Of a DNA stretch of 64,000 nucleotides, positions 26,333 through 34,972 are shown piece after piece. The notes beneath the pieces are model-generated. The model did not search any database. It was not told the origin of the DNA and saw nothing but the letters and a program-made list of their open reading frames with translations. The position numbers and the translations under genes are program-made. This DNA comes from Amycolatopsis sp. NBC_01488 (GTDB taxonomy: Bacteria > Actinomycetota > Actinomycetes > Mycobacteriales > Pseudonocardiaceae): NCBI RefSeq assembly GCF_036227105.1, contig NZ_CP109434.1, forward strand, positions 5,793,501 through 5,857,500. The letters run 5' to 3'. Each line of letters starts with the position of its first letter. Position 1 is the first letter of the stretch.

Positions 26333-26374
26333 CGGGCCGCTGCGCGAGGTCGGGGAGACTCGCACAGCGGCCCG
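26333..26374. terminator. Terminator after the HxlR gene
   Basis: A 16-bp stem with one G-T wobble (26333-26348 with 26359-26374, arm CGGGCCGCTGCGCGAG) and a 10-nt loop lies between the convergent HxlR and dctA genes. It can serve both. Confidence 0.75.
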
Positions 26375-26419
26375 CTGTGGCTCGTGCTCAGCGGGGGCGT
26401 GAGCACGAACGTCGTGGGG

Positions 26420-27778
26420 TCAGGCCGGGATCTTTTCGCCCTCCGGCTCGGGTTCCGCGCTGTGGGCGTCGTCGTCGAGCATCGTGGCTTCGTCGAACGG
26501 TTCCTGGCCGGCGAAGACGCGTTGCGCCTTCTCCCGGTCGAACTCCTTCGTCCAGTTTCCGATGAGGACGGTCGCGACGGCGTTGCCCGCGAAGTTCGTC
26601 AGCGCGCGGGCCTCCGACATGAACCGGTCGATGCCGAGGATGAAGCCGACGCCGTTGACCAGCTCCGGCCGGTGCGACTGCAGGCCGCTCGCCAGGGTCG
26701 CGATGCCGGAGCCGCTGACGCCGGCGGCGCCCTTCGATGCGATGATCATGAACGCCAGCAACCCGATCTGCGAGCCGAGCGACAGCGGCTCGTCCTGCGC
26801 CGCGGCGATGAACAGCGTCGCCATGGTCAGGTAGATCGCGGTGCCGTCCAGGTTGAACGAGTACCCGGTCGGGACCGTGATGCCGACGACCGACTTGCTC
26901 ACACCGACGTGCTCCATCTTCGCGATCAGCCGCGGCAGCGCCGACTCCGAAGACGACGTCGAGAGGATCAGCAGGAACTCGCGGCCGAGGTAGCGCAGCA
27001 GGTTCAGGATGCTCACGCGGGCGCCGAGCCACAGCACGATCCCGAGGACCACGAACACGAACACCAGGCAGGTCGCGTAGAAGCCGAGCATGATGACCGC
27101 GAGGCTCTTCAACGCCGCCCAGCCGGTCGCGCCGACCACCGCGGCGATCGCGCCGAACGCGCCGATCGGGGCCGCCCACATGATCATCGCCAGGATGCGG
27201 AAGACCAGGCGCTGGAGGTGCTCGACGCCACGCAGGATCGGCGCGCCCTTCGGGCCGAGCTTCTGCAGCGCGAACCCGACGAGCAGCGCGACCAGCAGGG
27301 CCTGCAGGACCTCGCCTTCGGTGAACGCGGAGACGAACGTCTTCGGGATGATGCCGAGCAGGAAGTCGACCGGGCCTTCGGCGCCGGTGGCGGACTTCTG
27401 GACGCTCTTCACGTCGGCGGGGTTCAGGTGCAGCCCGGTGCCCGGGTGCAGGATGTTGCCGACGACGAGCCCGATCGCCAAGGCGAAGGTCGACATGACG
27501 ATGAAGTAGACCAACGCCATCACCCCGACCTTGCCGACCTTGGCCGCCTTCGCGACCGAGCCGACGCCGATGACGATGGTGCAGAAGATGATCGGCGTGA
27601 TCATCATCTTGATCAGGTTGACGAAGCCGTCGCCGAGGGGCTTGAGGCCCTTGGCGAAGCCGGGGAAGAGGAAACCCACCAGGATCCCGAGCGCGACCGC
27701 GACGATCACGGCCAGGTACAGGTAGTGGGTCTTGTCCCGCTTGCGCGGGGTCTCCTCGGTCGTCGGTGGGGTCGGCAC
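26420..27778 (-). CDS. dctA: C4-dicarboxylate:cation symporter
   Basis: 452 aa from the GTG at 27778 (GGAGG six bases upstream). The dicarboxylate/amino acid:cation symporter fold shows its signatures: MITPIIFCTIVIGVGSV, the serine-rich STSSSESALPRLI loop, GYSFNLDGTAIYLTMATLFI and the core helix around MIIASKGAAGVSGSG. DctA imports succinate, fumarate and malate with Na+ or H+. An acidic tail (DDDAHSAEPEPEGE) follows the last helix. A CitA/DcuS-type sensor kinase and regulator are divergent and adjacent, indicating substrate-induced control. Confidence 0.92.
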   Translation of the reverse strand: MPTPPTTEETPRKRDKTHYLYLAVIVAVALGILVGFLFPGFAKGLKPLGDGFVNLIKMMITPIIFCTIVIGVGSVAKAAKVGKVGVMALVYFIVMSTFALAIGLVVGNILHPGTGLHLNPADVKSVQKSATGAEGPVDFLLGIIPKTFVSAFTEGEVLQALLVALLVGFALQKLGPKGAPILRGVEHLQRLVFRILAMIMWAAPIGAFGAIAAVVGATGWAALKSLAVIMLGFYATCLVFVFVVLGIVLWLGARVSILNLLRYLGREFLLILSTSSSESALPRLIAKMEHVGVSKSVVGITVPTGYSFNLDGTAIYLTMATLFIAAAQDEPLSLGSQIGLLAFMIIASKGAAGVSGSGIATLASGLQSHRPELVNGVGFILGIDRFMSEARALTNFAGNAVATVLIGNWTKEFDREKAQRVFAGQEPFDEATMLDDDAHSAEPEPEGEKIPA

Positions 27779-27906
27779 CGTTGCCTCCAGCTCAGGGGTG
27801 TTCCAGGTTGCGGCACACTGTAGGCGCAGACCCGTGACCCGGCTCACTTGTGTTCATTGAGTTCGCGCGATGATGGCACCGTCCCCTTCGGACACCCGGG
27901 ACGCCG

Positions 27907-29508
27907 GTGTGCTGGTATGAGGAGGTGTCCCCGACGTCGACCCGCTGGAGCCTCGCCCGGCAGCTGCTCGTGCTGCAGCTGGCGGTGCTCTGCGTGCTCG
28001 CGGGCGCCGGGATCACCTTCGCCTACCTCGACGCGCAGCGCGCCGTGAACGAGAACGCGCGCGACCAGGTCCGCGCGATCGCCGAGGCGGTGGCCGACGC
28101 GCCGACCGTCGCGGCCGCCGCGGCGACGGCGAACCCGAGCGCGCCGCTGCAGCCGTTCGCGCTCCAGGTACAGGCCGATACCCGCGTCGACTTCATCACG
28201 ATCATGAGCCCGGCCGGGATCCGCTACACCCACCCGAACCCGGCGCTGATCGGCCAGCACTACCTCGGGACGATCGCGCAGGCGCAGCACGGGCAGGAGT
28301 ACACCGAGACCTACACCGGCTCGCTCGGCCCGTCGGTGCGCACGGTCGTCCCGGTGTTCGGCCCGGGGCAGCGGGTGGTCGCGTTGGTCGCCGTCGGGAT
28401 CACCGTCGCGGCGATCAGCGCGGAGCTGCGTGAACGGCTCTGGCCGCTGTTCGGCGTCGCCGGCGCGGTGCTGGTGGTCGGAGCGCTCGGCGGGTGGCTG
28501 ATCAGCGCGCGGCTGCGGCGCCAGACCCGCGGGGTCGCGCCGGACGAGCTGAGCAACCTCTTCGAGTACCACGAAGCCGTGCTGCACTCGGTCCGCGAAG
28601 GGGTGCTGCTCGTCGGCCGGGACGGGCGCATCGGGCTGTGCAACGACGGCGCCCGCGCGCTCCTCGGCCTCGACGCCGACCCGGTCGGGCGCGAACTGGC
28701 GTCGCTGGGCCTGCCGGACGGGCTGGCGGAAGCGTTCACGTCGGCGGAGAACCGGGCCGAGGAACTGCACCTGACCGACGCCCGCGTGCTGCTCGTCAGC
28801 ACGACCGCGGTCCGCTCGGGCGGCCGCTCGCAGGGCACCGTCGTCGTCCTGCGCGACCACACGGAACTGCAGACGCTGACCGGCGAGCTGACCACCGCCC
28901 GCGGCCTCGCGGAAGCTCTGCGGTCCCAGGCGCACGAGGCAGCGAATCGGTTGCACACCGTCGTTTCCCTGGTGGAGATCGGCCGGCCCGAGCAGGCCGT
29001 CGAGTTCGCGACGGCCGAGCTCGCCCTCGCCCAGCAGCTGACCGACCGCGTCGTCGGCGCGGTCGCCGAGCCGGTGCTCGCCGCGCTGCTGCTGGGCAAG
29101 GCCGCCGAGGCCAGCGAGCGCGGGGTGGAGCTGACGATCACGCCGGACACGGTGATCGACGACGTCTCGCTCGGCATCGCGGCCCGCGACCTGGTCACCA
29201 TCCTCGGCAACCTGATCGACAACGGCGTCGACGCGGCCGTGCGCGGCACCGGCAAGCCCGCGGTGGTCGTGACGGCCCGCTCGGGCCCGGAGGAGCTGCT
29301 GCTGCGCGTCGCCGACACCGGCCCCGGCGTCCCCGAGGACGCGGACGTCTTCCGCCGCGGCTGGTCGACGAAGGCCGAGGACGGCCACGGGCTGGGCCTG
29401 GCGCTGGTCGGGCAGGCGGTGCGCCGCTACGGCGGCACGGTCGACGTCGGCCAGGACGGCGGCGCGGTGTTCACCGTGCGCCTGCCGCGGCAGGAGGCGA
29501 ACCGGTGA
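27907..29508 (+). CDS. Sensor histidine kinase, CitA/DcuS type
   Basis: 533 aa if started at the GTG at 27907; a GTG at 27925 is equally possible, and neither has a well-placed ribosome binding site. Two membrane helices flank a periplasmic PAS-like sensor (about residues 40-175, with RVDFITIMSPAGIRYTH). A cytoplasmic PAS domain follows, then the H-box SQAHEAANRLHTVV with His343, the N-box ILGNLIDNGVDAA and the G-boxes DTGPGVPED and DGHGLGLALV. The kinase likely senses a C4-dicarboxylate or citrate and phosphorylates the following regulator. It is divergent from dctA. Confidence 0.88.
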   Translation: MCWYEEVSPTSTRWSLARQLLVLQLAVLCVLAGAGITFAYLDAQRAVNENARDQVRAIAEAVADAPTVAAAAATANPSAPLQPFALQVQADTRVDFITIMSPAGIRYTHPNPALIGQHYLGTIAQAQHGQEYTETYTGSLGPSVRTVVPVFGPGQRVVALVAVGITVAAISAELRERLWPLFGVAGAVLVVGALGGWLISARLRRQTRGVAPDELSNLFEYHEAVLHSVREGVLLVGRDGRIGLCNDGARALLGLDADPVGRELASLGLPDGLAEAFTSAENRAEELHLTDARVLLVSTTAVRSGGRSQGTVVVLRDHTELQTLTGELTTARGLAEALRSQAHEAANRLHTVVSLVEIGRPEQAVEFATAELALAQQLTDRVVGAVAEPVLAALLLGKAAEASERGVELTITPDTVIDDVSLGIAARDLVTILGNLIDNGVDAAVRGTGKPAVVVTARSGPEELLLRVADTGPGVPEDADVFRRGWSTKAEDGHGLGLALVGQAVRRYGGTVDVGQDGGAVFTVRLPRQEANR

Positions 29509-30173
29509 TCCGGGTGCTGGTGGTCGAGGACGAGCCGGTGGCGGCCGAGGCGCACCGCGTCTACGTCGAGCGGCTGCCCGGGTTTTCGGTGGCCGGCGTC
29601 GTCCACTCCGGCGGCGAGGCACTGCGGTTCTGCGAACGCGAGCCGGTCGACCTGGTACTGCTGGACTTCTACCTGCCCGACACGCACGGCCTGGCGGTGT
29701 GCCGCTCGCTGCGCGCGGCCGGGCTGCCGATCGACGTCATCGCGGTGACGTCGGCGCGCGACCTCGGCCTGGTGAAGGCGGCGGTGTCGGTCGGCGTGGT
29801 CCAGTACCTGCTCAAGCCCTTCACATTCGCCACCCTGCGCGAAAAGCTGGAGCGCTACCGCGAGTTCCGCGACGCGTCGGGCGAGGTGACCGGCCAGGCG
29901 GAGATCGACCGGGCGCTCGGCGCCCTGCGCACGACCGAGCAGCCCCCGCTGCCGAAGGGGATGAGCGTCCAGACCTTGGAGGCGATCACGGACGCGCTGT
30001 CGGGCGCGGCCGAAGGACTGTCGGCGGGCGCGGCGGCTTCGGCGATCGGCGCGTCGCGGGTGACGGCGCGGCGATACCTCGAGTACTTGGCGGACAACGG
30101 GATGGCGCACCGGGAACCGCACTACGGCCAGGTCGGCCGGCCCGAGGTCTGGTACCGGCTCACCCGCGTATAA
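29505..30173 (+). CDS. Response regulator, CitB/DcuR type
   Basis: 222 aa; GTG start overlaps the kinase stop codon by 4 nt and is preceded by AGGAGG. The receiver domain has its phosphoacceptor Asp at residue 54 (DLVLLDFYLPD) and the conserved Lys in YLLKPF. The C-terminus carries the CitB/DcuR helix-turn-helix (AAASAIGASRVTARRYLEYL) and a characteristic GRPEVWYRL ending. It probably activates dctA in response to external dicarboxylates. Confidence 0.9.
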   Translation: MIRVLVVEDEPVAAEAHRVYVERLPGFSVAGVVHSGGEALRFCEREPVDLVLLDFYLPDTHGLAVCRSLRAAGLPIDVIAVTSARDLGLVKAAVSVGVVQYLLKPFTFATLREKLERYREFRDASGEVTGQAEIDRALGALRTTEQPPLPKGMSVQTLEAITDALSGAAEGLSAGAAASAIGASRVTARRYLEYLADNGMAHREPHYGQVGRPEVWYRLTRV

Positions 30174-30264
30174 CGCCCTATACCGCGGATCTCCGACTTC
30201 CGGCGGTTCCGGTGGTTTTTCCCGTGCGGTAGACCGGAATCAGCCGAGGAAGGGGAGAGCCGCC

Positions 30265-30454
30265 ATGCGGAACTGGGCCGGTTTCGTCGCCGCGCTCGGC
30301 CTGTGTACGGCAACCTCGGCTCCGGCGGGCTGACGGTGTCGCCGTTCGCGACGCGCACCCGGGCTACGGCCGCCACCGCATCGAGTACCGCTCGATCGAC
30401 GCGGCGGGCAACATCGGCCCGACACGGTCGGCCGTGGTGACGCTGCTGCCGTGA
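30265..30454 (+). pseudogene. Gutted secreted-protein gene (signal peptide plus C-terminal Ig-like stub)
   Basis: An ATG at 30265 with GGGGAG upstream encodes MRNWAGFVAALGLCTATSAP, a signal-peptide-like start that hits a stop at 30331-30333. In another frame the sequence up to the stop at 30452-30454 reads GYGRHRIEYRSIDAAGNIGP and ends SAVVTLLP, the characteristic end of an OmpL47/Ig-like beta domain of secreted enzymes. The body between the two pieces is missing. I infer a large internal deletion. The stub ends directly at the convergent GH20 gene. Confidence 0.65.
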
Positions 30455-31825
30455 TCAGCGGGGCCGGCCCGGCACGCCCGGCCGGGTCTGCCACGGGTGC
30501 GGCCCGTCCAGCGGCCGGTACTCCACGCCGAGCGCGTCCAGCCGCGGCAGGTGGTGGTCCCGCAGCCGCGGCAGGAACTCGGCGTAGTCCCGCACCCCGC
30601 TGCTCCAAGCCACCTCCGCGAACGCCGACAGCCGCGGGAAGGCCATGTAGTCCACGCGCCGTACGTCGTCCAGGTGCTCGCTCCACACCTGGGCCTGCAC
30701 CCCGCGCAGCCGCGGCCCGGCCAACGCCGGTTCGTACGCGTAGACGTCCTCCAGCGTGTGGACCCAGCCGACCGGGATCGGCTCGTCCGGCTCCGGAGAC
30801 TGGCGGTGGTCCAGGTAGACGTGCTGCTCCGGGCACATCACCACCTCGTGTCCGGACGAAGCCGCGCGGACGCCCGCTTCTTCGTTCTGCCACGAACCGA
30901 TCACCATCGGGGGCAGGTCCGGGATGTCGAGGACCTCGTCCCAGCCCATCGGCGTCCGGCCGCGCGCGAGCAGGTGCTCGGCCAGCAGCCGGACGAACGT
31001 GCGGTGCTCGTCGGTCGCGCCAGGGGTCTCGTCGCCGCCCAAGGCGATCACCGGAGACGGGAAGATCTCCAGCAGGTGGTCGAACACCGTCCGGAAGAAG
31101 TCCAAAGTGGACTCGGAAGGCGCGAGCAGGGAAGTGCTGATACCCCAGGCGGTCCAGACTTCGTAGGACGGTTCAGCGCCCAGCGACGGGTAGGCCGCCA
31201 GCGCCGCGCGGGCGTGCCCCGGGATGTCGATCTCCGGCACGACGGTGATCGCGCGTGCCGACGCGTAAGCCACGATCTCCCGCAGGTCGTCCCCGGTGTA
31301 GAAGCCGCCGTGCGGACGACCGTCCTGCGCGCCCCCGCTGCCCACCATCGACGACGGCCGCCACCCGCCGACGGACGTCAAGCGGCGGAAGGCGGGGACC
31401 TCGAACCGCCAGCCCTGGTCGTCGGTCAGGTGCAGGTTCAGCACGTTCAGCTTGTGCGCGGCCAGCAGGTCGACGAACCGCAGCACCTCCGCCTTGGTCC
31501 GGAAATGCCGGGCGACGTCGAGCAGGCACCCGCGCCAGCCGAACCGCGGGTGGTCCTCGACCACCCCGCACGGCACGGACAACGGACCACCGATGGAAGC
31601 CGCGCGGAACGCCGACGGCCCCGCCAACTGACGCAGGGTCTGCCGTCCGTAGAACTCGCCGGCCGGATCACCGCAAGACAAGACCACGCCCGAAGCAGTG
31701 ATCTCCAACCGGTACCCCTCAGCCGGAAGCGAAGCGGCCCGAACGTCCACAGGGGACGGCCACGGGCAGGAACCCGGTGCCGGCGTCACGGAAACCGGGC
31801 GAGGGAGCAAGGTGTCGAAAGCCAT
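30455..31825 (-). CDS. Beta-N-acetylhexosaminidase (GH20)
   Basis: 456 aa, no signal peptide, so intracellular. The small N-terminal GH20b domain precedes the TIM barrel. The catalytic Asp265-Glu266 pair sits in ALGGDETPG; WRGCLLDVARHF, LHLTDDQGWR and PEIDIPGHARAAL are further GH20 hallmarks. Substrate-assisted hydrolysis releases N-acetylglucosamine from chitobiose-like oligomers. It is the last gene of an SBP-permease-permease-hexosaminidase operon, the same order as dasABC-dasD in Streptomyces. The stop codon abuts the convergent pseudogene stop. Confidence 0.92.
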   Translation of the reverse strand: MAFDTLLPRPVSVTPAPGSCPWPSPVDVRAASLPAEGYRLEITASGVVLSCGDPAGEFYGRQTLRQLAGPSAFRAASIGGPLSVPCGVVEDHPRFGWRGCLLDVARHFRTKAEVLRFVDLLAAHKLNVLNLHLTDDQGWRFEVPAFRRLTSVGGWRPSSMVGSGGAQDGRPHGGFYTGDDLREIVAYASARAITVVPEIDIPGHARAALAAYPSLGAEPSYEVWTAWGISTSLLAPSESTLDFFRTVFDHLLEIFPSPVIALGGDETPGATDEHRTFVRLLAEHLLARGRTPMGWDEVLDIPDLPPMVIGSWQNEEAGVRAASSGHEVVMCPEQHVYLDHRQSPEPDEPIPVGWVHTLEDVYAYEPALAGPRLRGVQAQVWSEHLDDVRRVDYMAFPRLSAFAEVAWSSGVRDYAEFLPRLRDHHLPRLDALGVEYRPLDGPHPWQTRPGVPGRPR

Positions 31826-31826
31826 G

Positions 31827-32675
31827 TCAGCCCTTCACGGCGCCGGCCATCCCGGACACCAGCCGTCGTTGCACGAGGACGAAGAACACGAGCACCGGGA
31901 TCGTCATCAGGGTCGAGGACGCCATCACCGCACCCCAGTCGGTGTCCTCCGGCTTGAAGAACACCAGGATCGCCTGGGGCAGCGTCTGGTTCTCGGTCTT
32001 GGAGATGATGAACGTCTTGGCGAAGAGGAAGTCGTTCCAGGCGTGGATGAACGCGAGCACGCTCACGGCCACGAGCCCGGGCGCCACCAGCGGGAACAGG
32101 ATCTGCCAGGTGAACCGCATCCGCGACGCGCCGTCGAGCTTCGCCGCTTCTTCGAGTTCGACCGGCACCGCGGCGACGAACCCGCGCAGCATCCAGATCG
32201 CGAACGGCAGGCTGAACGCCAGGTGCACCAGCACCAGCGAGCCCAGCTCGTTCAGCCCGAACGCGGGTGCGACGCCGCCGATCTGGCGCATCAGGAAGAA
32301 CAGCGGGATGGTCAGCGCCTCCACCGGCACCATCTGGGCGACCAGGATCAGCACCAGCAGCACGGTCCGGCCCTTGAACGAGAACCGCGTCAGCGCGACC
32401 GCCGAGAGGAACGACAGCAGCAGCGACAACACCACGACGACCAGCGCCACCACCAGGCTGTTCACGAAGTACCGCCCGAAGCCGGACACGGTGAGCACGC
32501 GCGTGAAGCTGTCGAACGACGGGCTGAACGTCCACGGCTTCGGGTTCGCCGACTGGATCTCGCCCGGCGGCTTGACCGCCGAGAGCAGCATCCAGTACAG
32601 CGGGAACGCGACGATTCCCGCGATCACGACCGTCACGACTTCGGCGACCAGCCGCCCGGGACGTCTCACAGCCAT
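31827..32675 (-). CDS. Sugar ABC transporter permease (MalG/DasC-like)
   Basis: 282 aa from the ATG at 32675. Six membrane helices are visible, with the EAA-loop signature VELEEAAKLDGASRMRFTWQ. It is the inner-membrane partner of the next permease, with which it overlaps by 10 nt. There is no ATPase gene in the operon; in actinobacteria such importers share a common MsiK-type ATPase encoded elsewhere. The substrate is probably N,N'-diacetylchitobiose, judged from the adjacent hexosaminidase. Confidence 0.9.
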   Translation of the reverse strand: MAVRRPGRLVAEVVTVVIAGIVAFPLYWMLLSAVKPPGEIQSANPKPWTFSPSFDSFTRVLTVSGFGRYFVNSLVVALVVVVLSLLLSFLSAVALTRFSFKGRTVLLVLILVAQMVPVEALTIPLFFLMRQIGGVAPAFGLNELGSLVLVHLAFSLPFAIWMLRGFVAAVPVELEEAAKLDGASRMRFTWQILFPLVAPGLVAVSVLAFIHAWNDFLFAKTFIISKTENQTLPQAILVFFKPEDTDWGAVMASSTLMTIPVLVFFVLVQRRLVSGMAGAVKG

Positions 32676-33613
32676 GCCGCGCTCCGGCGCTGCGACCGGA
32701 CGTACAGCCCGGTGACCGACAGCAGCAACAGCGTCATGACGACTCCGATCGCCGAGCCGAGGCCGTATTCCTGCCCGGCGAAAGCCTGTTGGTACGCATA
32801 GACGTTGAGGACCAGGTTGCGCCCGGCGACACCGCCGCCGTTGGTCATCACGTAGATCTGGGTGAACACCTTGAAGTCCCAGATGATCGACTGCACGGTC
32901 GCGATCATCAGCAGCGGGCGCACCATCGGCAGCACGATCGACCAGGTCGTCCGCCACACCGACGCGCCGTCGAGCGACGCGGCTTCGAGCACCTCGTCCG
33001 GTACGCCCTTGATCCCCGCGTACATCGTGACCAGCACGAACGGGAACGAGCACCAGATCACCTCGGCGGCGACCAGCCCGAACGCGCCGAGCGTGCCGAA
33101 GGTCCACGAGTGATGCTCGAACGGCAGTCCGATTCCCGACAGGACCTCGTTGACCAGGCCGAAGTCGGTGTCGAAGAGGAACAGCCAGACGTAGGAGCCC
33201 GCGATCGCCGGGGTCGACCACGCGCCGAGCGCGGCGAGGAACAGCAGCGTCCGGGGGAGGGAACGCACCCGGCTCGCCAGCACCGCGAGCCCGGTGCCGA
33301 CGACGAGCGAACCGACGACGCAGGCCGCGGCGAAGCCGACCGTCTTGCCGAGCACGCTCCAGAACTGCGCCTGGGACAGCAGGTCGGTGTAGTTCGCGAA
33401 GCCGAGGAACACCAACGGCGCGTTGCCCGCGGCCTGCGGCTGGCCGTAGTCGTAGAACGAGATCAGGACCAGCTGGTAGATCGGGTACGCCAGCATCGCC
33501 GCGAGCAGGATGCCCGCCGGGGCGAGGTAGAGCGCGGCGGCCCGGCCGTCCCCCTTCCGCCGCGGCCTCCGCGCGGGGGCCGTGACGGAAGGGACTTCCT
33601 GGACGGTCACCAC
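32666..33613 (-). CDS. Sugar ABC transporter permease (MalF/DasB-like)
   Basis: 315 aa from a GTG at 33613 that shares its first base with the stop codon of the binding-protein gene; a second GTG follows immediately. Six or more membrane helices and an EAA loop (VPDEVLEAASLDGASVWRTT) define the family. The N-terminal roughly 25 residues are basic and proline-rich. It forms the transport channel with the MalG-like permease. The overlaps on both sides indicate strict translational coupling. Confidence 0.9.
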   Translation of the reverse strand: MVTVQEVPSVTAPARRPRRKGDGRAAALYLAPAGILLAAMLAYPIYQLVLISFYDYGQPQAAGNAPLVFLGFANYTDLLSQAQFWSVLGKTVGFAAACVVGSLVVGTGLAVLASRVRSLPRTLLFLAALGAWSTPAIAGSYVWLFLFDTDFGLVNEVLSGIGLPFEHHSWTFGTLGAFGLVAAEVIWCSFPFVLVTMYAGIKGVPDEVLEAASLDGASVWRTTWSIVLPMVRPLLMIATVQSIIWDFKVFTQIYVMTNGGGVAGRNLVLNVYAYQQAFAGQEYGLGSAIGVVMTLLLLSVTGLYVRSQRRSAAWL

Positions 33614-34896
33614 TAGCCGAAGGCCTTGTCCATCGCCGCAGCCGCGTCGGCCAGCGCCGCCGCCGGGTCCTTGCCACCGGTCGCGATCTGCTGGACGGCC
33701 GTCGGCAGCACGTTCTGGCTGTCGATCTTCGACCACGCCGGGGTCGCCGGGACGAACTTCGTGCCCGCCTTCAGCGTGTCGACGAACGGCTTGAGGAACG
33801 GGTCGTTCGCGGCGAGCTTCTGCTGCACGCTGCTCAAGGTCGGCAGGTTCCCCATCGCCGTGTACATCTTCTCCTGGTACTTCGCGCCGCCGAGCAGCTC
33901 GATGAACTCGAGTGCGAGGCCGCGGTGCTTGCCGGCGTTGAAGACGCCCAGGAGGTTGCCGCCGGCGAACGCGGGGGCGATGCTGCCCGCGGTCGTGCCC
34001 GGAATCGGGACGACGGCGTACTTGCCCTTCACCGTGCCCTGCTCGACGGCCTTGCGGTTGAAGTCGCCGCCGATCGTCATCCCGGCCTTGCCGCCGGCGA
34101 ACGCCGTGACGCTCTGCGTGCCGGTCAGGTTCGCGCACTGCGCAGGCGGGCAGATGTCGTCCTTGAGCAGGTTCGCGTACTGCGTCACGCCCGCCTTGGC
34201 CTGCTCGCCGGTGACCGTGGACTGCCACTTGCCGCCGCTCTCCTGCGCCAGCTCGCCGCCGTTGGCCCAGAGGAACGGCAGCATCGCGTAGGTGTACTTG
34301 CCGCCGACGGCGATGCCGTAGAGGTCCGGCTTCGCGGCGCGGATCTTGCGGGCGTCGTCGGTCAGCTCCGAAAGCGTCGTGGGCGGCTTGAGACCCAGCT
34401 CGGTGAAGACGTCGGTGCGGTAGTAGAGCGCGCGGATGCCGGTGTACCAGGGCAGGCCGTAGTTCTTGCCGCCGGACTTCGCGGTGTCCAGCACGGTCGG
34501 GATGAGGTCCTTGCCCTCGCTCCACGACGCGAGGTCGCCGGTCAGGTCGGCGAGCGCGCCGGTGGCGGCGTAGCTGGAGACGTCGGTGTTGCCGAACTCG
34601 GCGACGTCCGGCGCGTTGGCCGGGTCGTTGAAGGCGCCGGAGAACTTGTCGGCGCGGCCTTCGACCGGCACCCACTGGACGTCCACCTCGACGCCCTGGT
34701 GGGCGGCCTTGAACTCGGTGATGGCGTCCTTGACCGCCGCCTCCTTCGGCGCGCGGTTGGCCTCGTCGAACAGCCAGACGCGGACGGTGCCGGTCTTGTC
34801 GTCCCCGCCGGAGCCGGCGGGCGCCGACTGGGTGGGCGCGCAGCCGGCCAGCAGGGCCAGTCCCGCGACGACGGGAAGGGTGCGGCGCAGTCTCAT
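33613..34896 (-). CDS. Sugar ABC transporter substrate-binding lipoprotein (DasA-like)
   Basis: 427 aa, GGAGGA six bases before the ATG. The lipobox is in LALLAGCAPTQS, so Cys19 is lipidated. The mature protein has the cluster-B extracellular solute-binding fold, with a WVPVEG, AFNDPANAPDVAEFG, GLPWYTGIRALYYR and AGGKAGMTIGGDFN series seen in oligosaccharide-binding proteins. It captures the sugar outside the membrane. It is the first gene of the importer operon; upstream lies a 40-bp palindrome. Confidence 0.9.
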   Translation of the reverse strand: MRLRRTLPVVAGLALLAGCAPTQSAPAGSGGDDKTGTVRVWLFDEANRAPKEAAVKDAITEFKAAHQGVEVDVQWVPVEGRADKFSGAFNDPANAPDVAEFGNTDVSSYAATGALADLTGDLASWSEGKDLIPTVLDTAKSGGKNYGLPWYTGIRALYYRTDVFTELGLKPPTTLSELTDDARKIRAAKPDLYGIAVGGKYTYAMLPFLWANGGELAQESGGKWQSTVTGEQAKAGVTQYANLLKDDICPPAQCANLTGTQSVTAFAGGKAGMTIGGDFNRKAVEQGTVKGKYAVVPIPGTTAGSIAPAFAGGNLLGVFNAGKHRGLALEFIELLGGAKYQEKMYTAMGNLPTLSSVQQKLAANDPFLKPFVDTLKAGTKFVPATPAWSKIDSQNVLPTAVQQIATGGKDPAAALADAAAAMDKAFG

Positions 34897-34920
34897 GGGA
34901 ATCCTCCAGTGGGTGCCGTC

Positions 34921-34960
34921 GTGAGTGCGTAACAGTGTTAGAACACCGTTACGCACTCAC
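34921..34960. promoter_or_regulatory. 40-bp near-perfect palindrome upstream of the importer operon
   Basis: The two halves (34921-34940 and 34941-34960) are complementary except at two symmetric position pairs, with outer arms GTGAGTGCGTAAC/GTTACGCACTCAC. It lies 24 bp upstream of the substrate-binding-protein start and 12 bp beyond the stop codon of the lactonase gene. It can be the operator of the importer operon, the lactonase terminator, or both. Confidence 0.65.
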
Positions 34961-34972
34961 GAGGCTTTGTGC

